Shown here piece after piece: positions 30,009-35,629 of a stretch of DNA of 35,629 bases; position 1 is the first letter of the stretch; each line of letters begins with the position of its first letter. Source of the DNA: Candidatus Omnitrophota bacterium (GTDB lineage Bacteria > Omnitrophota > Omnitrophia > Omnitrophales > Danuiimicrobiaceae); the NCBI GenBank assembly GCA_023247075.1, contig JAHFHD010000002.1:1-35629 (forward strand), given 5' to 3'. A model generated the notes under the pieces. That model saw only the letters and a list, made by a program, of their open reading frames with translations. It was not told the origin of the DNA and did not search any database. A program made the translations under genes and the position numbers.

Positions 30009-33000
30009 TTATGCAGCGGTTTGAAGTTTTTTGTTAGCAGCACCTTCCAAAAGAAGTCTGAATGCATAAGCCGCGTAATGAGCTTGCTCGACATTAACTG
30101 GTTGAAACACATTAGAAGCACTGCGACGCACACCTGCTATTTCGCTTGTCTTGCCAAGAAGTGACGCCGAAAGAAGAAGTGAATCAGCAAAAGACAATGT
30201 AGAAGCATGGTGCGGCACAGCGGGAGAATCTAGCGAATTTAGATCCTTCGCGGAGTTTACCCTGAGCGCTAGATCCTTCACTTCGTTCAGGATGACAAGC
30301 GAAGGGCTCAGGATAACAGGTGTGCGTGGATCAAAAAATAAAACTCCCAATTCACGCTTAGCTCTTCCGCCCTCAAGATTAATAGTAACGACCATGTTGG
30401 GGGTAGAATACGCCGGGTTGATTAGAATTTGGCCTGGCTTGATCTTACCCTTCAAAACCCCGGCTGTATTTCGCACTCGACCTAAACTCTTTGTGAAAAT
30501 TCCTTCGAGTGCTCTCGCGCCTGTTACTTCAATCTTCAAATCTGGATTTGCACTCGCAAGGTGAACTGCTGTTTCAAATAGTGCATTCAATTCACTCGCG
30601 CCACTTTCAGTAACCTCACCCCAAAACTCAAGTCGAATCGTGCCCTTTGCATGAAGCAGTGCTTGAAACACTCCTTCCAAAGATTTTTCTAGGTTTTCAA
30701 CTTGGGTGAAGTTAATGGAAAATTCGTCATTGCGAAGCAGCATCCCGGGCGATGCTGAAGCAATCTCCATACCTGGATTGCTTCGTCGTCCCCCAGGGAC
30801 TCCTCGCAATGACAAGAAAGATTGAGCAATGTCACCGGTTCTAATGCCTCGAAGCTCACTCAAACGCTCTTCCTCAACCCGATTAATCACTGCCAAAATA
30901 TTTTCAAGTGGAACTTCTGCTCCGCGCGCATCAGTGAGTGAAGCTGCGATCCCGGAAGCAGCTTCTGTTGTGGATTCGGATGCACTTGCAAGTGTTTGCA
31001 ACGTTAAATACTGGCTTAATTCATTTTGAAGAGATTGTGCTGCTGTGTTTCGAACTTCAGAGTGGGCAGAGTTAAAATGTTCTATTGCACTTAATGCCTT
31101 ATTTACTCCATAGTAAACACTTCCAGCCCGATGTTGATTTAAGTGATTCGCCATTACACCAAGGTTAGCTTTAAAGCTCTGCTCATTTGCACTGAGGTAT
31201 GCGCTTCTTAAATCAAAAAGTAACTTTCTCATTTCTTCATAAGCAGGATTGTAACCAAATATGCCAGGTTGCAATAATTCATCCAAAGAAGCTCCTATTG
31301 GTGCATTGAATTTCCATGTCTTGATGAGCTGATTTAAAACCGACTCTATTTTTTGTTTTGTTTCTGGATTAAATTTTAAATTACCTGTTTCAGGTTTCAA
31401 AACAGCAGTTGTGTATGTAAGATCGGGATTAGTGTTTGATTTAACTCTTTGAATATGAGTTCCGACTGGAAAATACTGTTCAGTAAATGGAATGGCGCCG
31501 TTCAACGGAAATAGATTAACGGATGCGTAAATCACTTTAGCGCCTTGATTTAATTGTTCGACCATTCGTTCAGCTAATTTTTCAGCAAAATGAGTATCCG
31601 AATACTCAAGCACCATGGGAAGTGTTCCATAAAAAACAACGTCGTATTTTTTTTCAGGCCGGAAATGAATTAAATCGTTTTGGATGAGGTTCAATTGATT
31701 TTGATTAATCTTTGTACGCAACTCCACCTCATGATGCTGAATAAATGAGTAGTAAAAGACGTGTGCGAGAAAAGAAACTTGTTTTGAGGAAGCATCGAGC
31801 GTTGAATTTTCAATTAATCCCCTGATTTCTTCAATTTTATCACGCACTTGCGATGTACGAATAGAGTCTGCCAATCCTTTTAAGAATTGGATTTGCAGCG
31901 GATTTACATCTACAACATCAACTTCTCCGGCAGCATTCAGAAAATGAAATGGGATCAATGCGCCGCCAATCATCATCACTTTTGAATCTGGGCGAACATC
32001 TGCGATATTTACAATTTCAGATGGATCTTCCATTTGAGGCAGAATTAAATACCCCAGTTGATCCATCAACTGACGAGAATGAGCGTAGATAACCCCGTTT
32101 AAATTGGGTATGGTTTTTTGCCCATCGTCATTTTGTGTTCGAATTTCCGAACGCCGATTCATTGGACTGCGCATTTCATGGCGCTGGTCGGGTTGATTTA
32201 AAAATTCACGGAGTTGGTTTAAATCGCTTGAAGATAATTTCCCTTCCGGGTTTTCAGAATTACCCAAAACACCATTTAAAAGTCGACGGGTTGCGGGGTC
32301 GCCATTTACTGACTTTAGAATACCTTTTGCTTCGCGTGGAGCAAAAAACCATCCACCAAGATTTTTGGTATTGTCTTTTAAATAATTAAAATTCTCTCCC
32401 AGCATTTCACCAAGAGCGGTGTTCACATATTCTCCTAAATTGAGATTGTTCCCAAGAGCTTGCGGCTTTGTTTGCACATGTTCCGCCAAAGCAGCCAGTA
32501 TTGGGTCGCGGCTGAAAATTTCATGCTGATTCTCTGGCAAAAGATTTCTCTTCACCCAATCCACTTGATCCAGCGCCTCAGCAATCGGTGTTGTGGGCGT
32601 CACTTGAAAATGCCATGTCTCGACGACTGACTCTTCTGTTTTATTTTTTTGACCGGGGCGGTCTTTAAAAAGACTTTCGGCTCCGGTTTTAATCTCACCC
32701 CAAGTTAACGCTTGGGACTCTTCAAGCAATTTCAATGTCCATTCCTCGGGAATGTCATTTTGACCAAGTAATTCGAGCGAATCTTTTGCATTTACACTGG
32801 TGCCGTTCACCATTGATTGTAAGAACCGAAGTTTCAAGGACTCTTGTTCAGATTGATTGTCTGGGTGTATTCCGTTTTGAGTAGCGTTGCTCAACATGTC
32901 ATTCTTCGCCAAAAGGACGAATCCGTCCTCTGGCGGATGAGGCGAAGCCGACTTGTCCGCCAGCACTGTGACGGAAGAATCTGGCGAACTTAGATCCTTC

Positions 33001-35333
33001 ACTCCGCGCAGCAGCCCTTTAGGGTCGTTCAGGATGACAAGCGAAGGATTCGGGATGACACTGCTTTTTCTGAAATGCGCCTGACTATTTAACTCCGAAA
33101 TTGCACTTTTTAAACTTTCTGACAAATTTTCTGCGCCGAGTTCGGCTGCCACATTCCACGCAATTTCCACATCCAGAGGATATTCTTGACCGAGTTGATT
33201 AAAAAATAAATCGTAAGCGGCAGCTGCATCATTTCCGTTTTCAGGATTTTGAAGTGCATCTAGAAAACTCTCGTGAGCCAAGCTCGCCAAAGAGTGCTTG
33301 ATGTTCGCTATTTCCTCATCAGAATAAGAAGGCTGCCAATTGGGATGTTGGCTCATCCTTTGTTTCCAAATTCGCGAGTGAAGTTCGGCCAAATCCAAGC
33401 GAAGCGGTGGAAGCGTAAGTGCTGAGCTTAAAAGTTCAAGGTCTGTAGATTCAGACCACAACTCGAACATTGCATTTCTTAAAATCGAACCGGTGTTTTC
33501 AGAGAGCCATATTTTCGCTAATGCATCTGCTTCAATTTTCTCCACCGCTTCCTTAAGTTTCTGCGACCATTCGGCGGGCACAAGTTGACTTGCCATTCCA
33601 ATTAAAATTTTAGGATTTAAAAAATCTGCTTCTGTGCGCTTCGAATCAGGAAGAGTGTCTTTGTACATTTCATTCATTATTTTTGCAATGAGCGCACGCT
33701 CTTCGCCGCTTCGCGCGGAGTCTAAAAGCGCCTTGGCAAAATCAGAAAATGCCACGTCCCAATTTTGGGTTTTACCTTCGTTGTATGCTGCAATTGCTTC
33801 ATCCACCGTTCGAGCAAAGTAGCGGCTGTCACTGAGTTGGGCTTTGTCGCGCTCTTTTTCAGGAACAACTGTCACCCCGCTTGTCGCTTCAACATAAAAC
33901 CACTCATTGCCAAATGAATTTTTACGGACAAATGGCGCTCCATGAAATGCTTTTTTTGTATGTTTCGTTTTTTCAGGGTCGCGCAATATGCCGCCAGCAA
34001 TAGCCACATCTTCAAGTGGATACCCATAATCGGTTAAACAAATCTGAACAACTCGGGCCAGCCAATCGCAATCCATTGGAACAAAACCATTCTTTCGATA
34101 AAGTCTTCGAGAATAACTCATTAGCGTCTCACCTTGATCAAATGGTGCCATCTCATGGTCATGAACATACCGGTAGTATTTTCGAACCAGCTCCATTACT
34201 TTTTTTGCTATGGCCAATCTTCCTCCTTGTAACTCAAAAACAAACCCATGCGCTTTTAATTGATTCATGTCTTCTTTTAACTCTGGGAACATGTCTAAAT
34301 GTTCGAGCACAAGTCTCAACCTCTGTTCTTTTGTAGGTATTGATGGATTCATAATTTTCAAAACATTTTCTGTTTCTCGAATTTGATAAGTAATCATTAC
34401 TTCCTCACCTGAGGGATTGTTTCCCACGTCAAGTTGTCCGTTTGAATTTAATGTGATTCCTTTGCTGTTTGTCCAACCAGAACCAACGCGCTCCTCATTT
34501 ACTTCAAACTGAATCACTTGAGAATTTGTTGCTATGGGTAAAGTGGTCTTTTTCGGAAGCGTGTTAGGTGTCACCAACACTGTTTCCTCAAGCACAGCTC
34601 CGCTTGGGATAATTGGTCCGCTCTCCATATCAATTGGACGAAAATCCATAGACCCATCTGCGTCAGGACCTGCTGTAATTCCCATTGGCAAAAACAAAGA
34701 AAACGAGTCTCGACCATTTGCATTTGATGAAATAAGTTTGGTCTTTAAAATTGTTTCGCCATCCTCCTGCGGTTCCAGACCAAGCGCAGGAAAACGGCCG
34801 CGCTCAAATCTAGATGACGGTTTTGGTAATTTGCTCAATTGATCTTCCGGTTCCAACATGTGGTCAAAATATGCCTGCACTTCCTGAAGAGGTATTCCCA
34901 AAAAGCTCAACACGTCATCAAGTGTGACAAGTTTCGATTCGACATTATTTAAGCTAAGACCTTTTGTGACAAGTTCCGAACCGCCTCGATGAAAAAGAAA
35001 ATATCTTTCGACATCATTTAAGCTAAAACCTTTCGAAATCAAAAATTCATCCATTTCCTTTAAGGAAAGACCATACTTAAAAAAGAATTCCTCTAAATCA
35101 AGCGGCGGGCGTTCACGTCTTAGAGAAAGTAGTGGATGAAGAATGGGGTGTTGAATGGCATTTGAATTAACCACATCACTTGTGATGTAGAAATTTTTGG
35201 GCTTTTGATTAAATGACACTACTCGATGTCTTGCTTCTAATGTCGAAATAGCTCCGGCGGCAAAGATCAAAGACACGAATGCTCCTACTACCAACCAAAA
35301 AAATAAATCAAACAATAAATCAAGCTCTTCCAT
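30009..35333 (-). CDS. Giant membrane-anchored protein with transglutaminase-like and methyltransferase-like regions
   Basis: A 1774-residue protein of unknown function. Residues about 5-29 (LLFDLFFWLVVGAFVSLIFAAGAI) form one membrane anchor. C422 (VPMDCDW), H464 (FHGAPFV) and E482 (YVEATSG) have the order and spacing of a transglutaminase/protease-like triad. A helical region follows. At about 1110-1260, SKVMMIGGALIPFHFL and VDVVDVNPLQIQFLKGLAD resemble an AdoMet-methyltransferase Rossmann fold. RSEIR and SEVR motifs precede and follow it. Translated repeat elements occupy about 759-812, 1507-1536 and 1673-1703. The frame is open to 35597, but upstream of ATG 35333 it runs through a repeat cluster, so I start there; no good ribosome-binding site is visible. 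Phylum assignment to Omnitrophota rests on recollection of similar proteins. Confidence 0.72.
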   Translation of the reverse strand: MEELDLLFDLFFWLVVGAFVSLIFAAGAISTLEARHRVVSFNQKPKNFYITSDVVNSNAIQHPILHPLLSLRRERPPLDLEEFFFKYGLSLKEMDEFLISKGFSLNDVERYFLFHRGGSELVTKGLSLNNVESKLVTLDDVLSFLGIPLQEVQAYFDHMLEPEDQLSKLPKPSSRFERGRFPALGLEPQEDGETILKTKLISSNANGRDSFSLFLPMGITAGPDADGSMDFRPIDMESGPIIPSGAVLEETVLVTPNTLPKKTTLPIATNSQVIQFEVNEERVGSGWTNSKGITLNSNGQLDVGNNPSGEEVMITYQIRETENVLKIMNPSIPTKEQRLRLVLEHLDMFPELKEDMNQLKAHGFVFELQGGRLAIAKKVMELVRKYYRYVHDHEMAPFDQGETLMSYSRRLYRKNGFVPMDCDWLARVVQICLTDYGYPLEDVAIAGGILRDPEKTKHTKKAFHGAPFVRKNSFGNEWFYVEATSGVTVVPEKERDKAQLSDSRYFARTVDEAIAAYNEGKTQNWDVAFSDFAKALLDSARSGEERALIAKIMNEMYKDTLPDSKRTEADFLNPKILIGMASQLVPAEWSQKLKEAVEKIEADALAKIWLSENTGSILRNAMFELWSESTDLELLSSALTLPPLRLDLAELHSRIWKQRMSQHPNWQPSYSDEEIANIKHSLASLAHESFLDALQNPENGNDAAAAYDLFFNQLGQEYPLDVEIAWNVAAELGAENLSESLKSAISELNSQAHFRKSSVIPNPSLVILNDPKGLLRGVKDLSSPDSSVTVLADKSASPHPPEDGFVLLAKNDMLSNATQNGIHPDNQSEQESLKLRFLQSMVNGTSVNAKDSLELLGQNDIPEEWTLKLLEESQALTWGEIKTGAESLFKDRPGQKNKTEESVVETWHFQVTPTTPIAEALDQVDWVKRNLLPENQHEIFSRDPILAALAEHVQTKPQALGNNLNLGEYVNTALGEMLGENFNYLKDNTKNLGGWFFAPREAKGILKSVNGDPATRRLLNGVLGNSENPEGKLSSSDLNQLREFLNQPDQRHEMRSPMNRRSEIRTQNDDGQKTIPNLNGVIYAHSRQLMDQLGYLILPQMEDPSEIVNIADVRPDSKVMMIGGALIPFHFLNAAGEVDVVDVNPLQIQFLKGLADSIRTSQVRDKIEEIRGLIENSTLDASSKQVSFLAHVFYYSFIQHHEVELRTKINQNQLNLIQNDLIHFRPEKKYDVVFYGTLPMVLEYSDTHFAEKLAERMVEQLNQGAKVIYASVNLFPLNGAIPFTEQYFPVGTHIQRVKSNTNPDLTYTTAVLKPETGNLKFNPETKQKIESVLNQLIKTWKFNAPIGASLDELLQPGIFGYNPAYEEMRKLLFDLRSAYLSANEQSFKANLGVMANHLNQHRAGSVYYGVNKALSAIEHFNSAHSEVRNTAAQSLQNELSQYLTLQTLASASESTTEAASGIAASLTDARGAEVPLENILAVINRVEEERLSELRGIRTGDIAQSFLSLRGVPGGRRSNPGMEIASASPGMLLRNDEFSINFTQVENLEKSLEGVFQALLHAKGTIRLEFWGEVTESGASELNALFETAVHLASANPDLKIEVTGARALEGIFTKSLGRVRNTAGVLKGKIKPGQILINPAYSTPNMVVTINLEGGRAKRELGVLFFDPRTPVILSPSLVILNEVKDLALRVNSAKDLNSLDSPAVPHHASTLSFADSLLLSASLLGKTSEIAGVRRSASNVFQPVNVEQAHYAAYAFRLLLEGAANKKLQTAA
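30225..30317. repeat. Degraded GTCATYCTGAG element in the giant gene
   Basis: The right end CTCAGGATAAC and the internal blocks GAATCTAG, TAGATCCTTCGCGG and AGCGCTAGATCC are present; the left terminal repeat is lost. It is read in the same frame as the hemY and hemDE copies (VILNEVKDLALRVNSAKDL) near the C-terminus. The recognisable part is 93 bp, 31 codons. Confidence 0.8.
30726..30813. repeat. GTCATTGCG element in the giant gene
   Basis: An 88-bp element bounded by GTCATTGCGA and CGCAATGAC with internal AAGCAATC...GATTGCTTCG, as in the SDR copy. It is translated as SLRGVPGGRRSNP then GMEIASASPGMLLRND. The same frame is used as in the SDR gene (SLRG...RSNP...EIAS...RND). Confidence 0.82.
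32898..33059. repeat. GTCATYCTGAG element in the giant gene (162 bp, 54 codons)
   Basis: Left end GTCATTCT, right end ATTCGGGATGAC. It carries two nested pieces: AGGACGAATCCGTCCT and TCCGCCAGCACTGTGACGGA. It is in frame, encoding VIPNPSLVILND and later SASPHPPEDG then FVLLAKND, within a helical region of the protein. Confidence 0.85.
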
Positions 35334-35339
35334 TTCTAT

Positions 35340-35629
35340 GTCATTCTGACCCTGCAGGGGGAAGAATCTAGTGGACATGAATTCTTTTATGGAATTCATC
35401 CTGAGCGCTAGATCCTTCGCGGAGCTTGCCCTCGAGGCGCCCAGATCCTTCACTTCGTTCAGGATGACACGCGCCGAAGGGCTCAGGATGACAAGCAAAG
35501 GACGTAGGATGACACGCGAGGGATTCAAAGCGCGGCCGTCATTGCGAGACAGGTTCCCAGGTGTTGTCGAAGCCCCTACGGGATCCCGTAGGGACAATCT
35601 CGTATTCTTGGGATTGCTTCGTCCCGGCT
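35340..35629. repeat. Repeat cluster upstream of the giant gene, running off the window
   Basis: A GTCATYCTGAG-family copy (35340-35492) with extra CAGGATGAC-type ends up to about 35513, then a GTCATTGCGAG element from about 35535. The second element carries a nested perfect palindrome CCCTACGGGATCCCGTAGGG and is cut by the window end. No independent gene is visible. The promoter and ribosome-binding site of the giant gene must lie within, or have been replaced by, these repeats. Confidence 0.8.

Noticed and set aside
30151-30564. Plus-strand ORF with a repeat-derived peptide (SARSFTSFRMT)
   Set aside because: It is the antisense reading of the giant gene and its repeat. Similar antisense frames appear at every copy because both strands of the element are partly stop-free.
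35334-35597. Extra 88 N-terminal residues of the giant protein
   Set aside because: The stretch is composed wholly of repeat elements, and the first non-repeat sequence begins at ATG 35333 with the membrane anchor. It cannot be excluded without N-terminal data.

Overview
The window looks like a chromosomal segment of a free-living, at least partly oxygen-using bacterium from a little-cultivated lineage. No rRNA or tRNA gene is present to place it. The very long membrane-anchored protein at the right end (30009-35333, with motifs such as RSEIR and SEVR) resembles the giant proteins I associate with Omnitrophota, so that phylum is my best guess, but it is an inference. Oxygen use is suggested by a succinate dehydrogenase cytochrome b, a complete late haem pathway, a tyrosyl-radical class I ribonucleotide reductase and a haem-oxygenase-like di-metal oxidase.

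Layout. 1-4599: the end of an sdhC gene, an AAA/DUF4143 ATPase, a Maf-like pyrophosphatase coupled to an HI0933-type flavoprotein, and a RelE-like toxin with its antitoxin. 4816-7694: an SPL-like radical SAM protein, a nucleoside-phosphorylase-like protein paired with a DUF6941-like protein, and a lone receiver-domain protein. 7848-14646: a haem operon on the minus strand, hemD-hemE (one ORF) > hemY > hemH > an SDR > hemQ. This is the gene set of the coproporphyrin-dependent branch. 14764-16155: an ArsB/NhaD-type transporter read divergently. 16278-17804: a tripartite hipB-hipS-hipT toxin-antitoxin operon, preceded by three palindromic operator-like sites spaced exactly 72 bp apart. 18047-22222: a tight four-gene operon (di-metal oxidase, enolase-superfamily epimerase, GH3-family ligase, ICMT-like membrane methyltransferase) that looks like an undescribed small-molecule pathway. 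22532-29981: leucine dehydrogenase, nrdB, a three-ATP-cone nrdA and an inositol-3-phosphate synthase. 30009-35333: the giant protein.

The most striking property is a population of short palindromic or inverted-terminal-repeat elements of at least six kinds. They fill intergenic spaces and also sit inside open reading frames without breaking them. They interrupt HemY (47 codons), lie exactly at the HemD/HemE junction (46 codons), occur two or three times in the SDR (one a 60-bp insertion with a visible 10-bp direct repeat of the target), and occur three times in the giant protein. They also supply the last residues and stop codons of several enzymes. Elements are nested in one another, with nested pieces whose lengths are also multiples of three. 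This is analogous to the Rickettsia palindromic elements but is built from several unrelated families at once.
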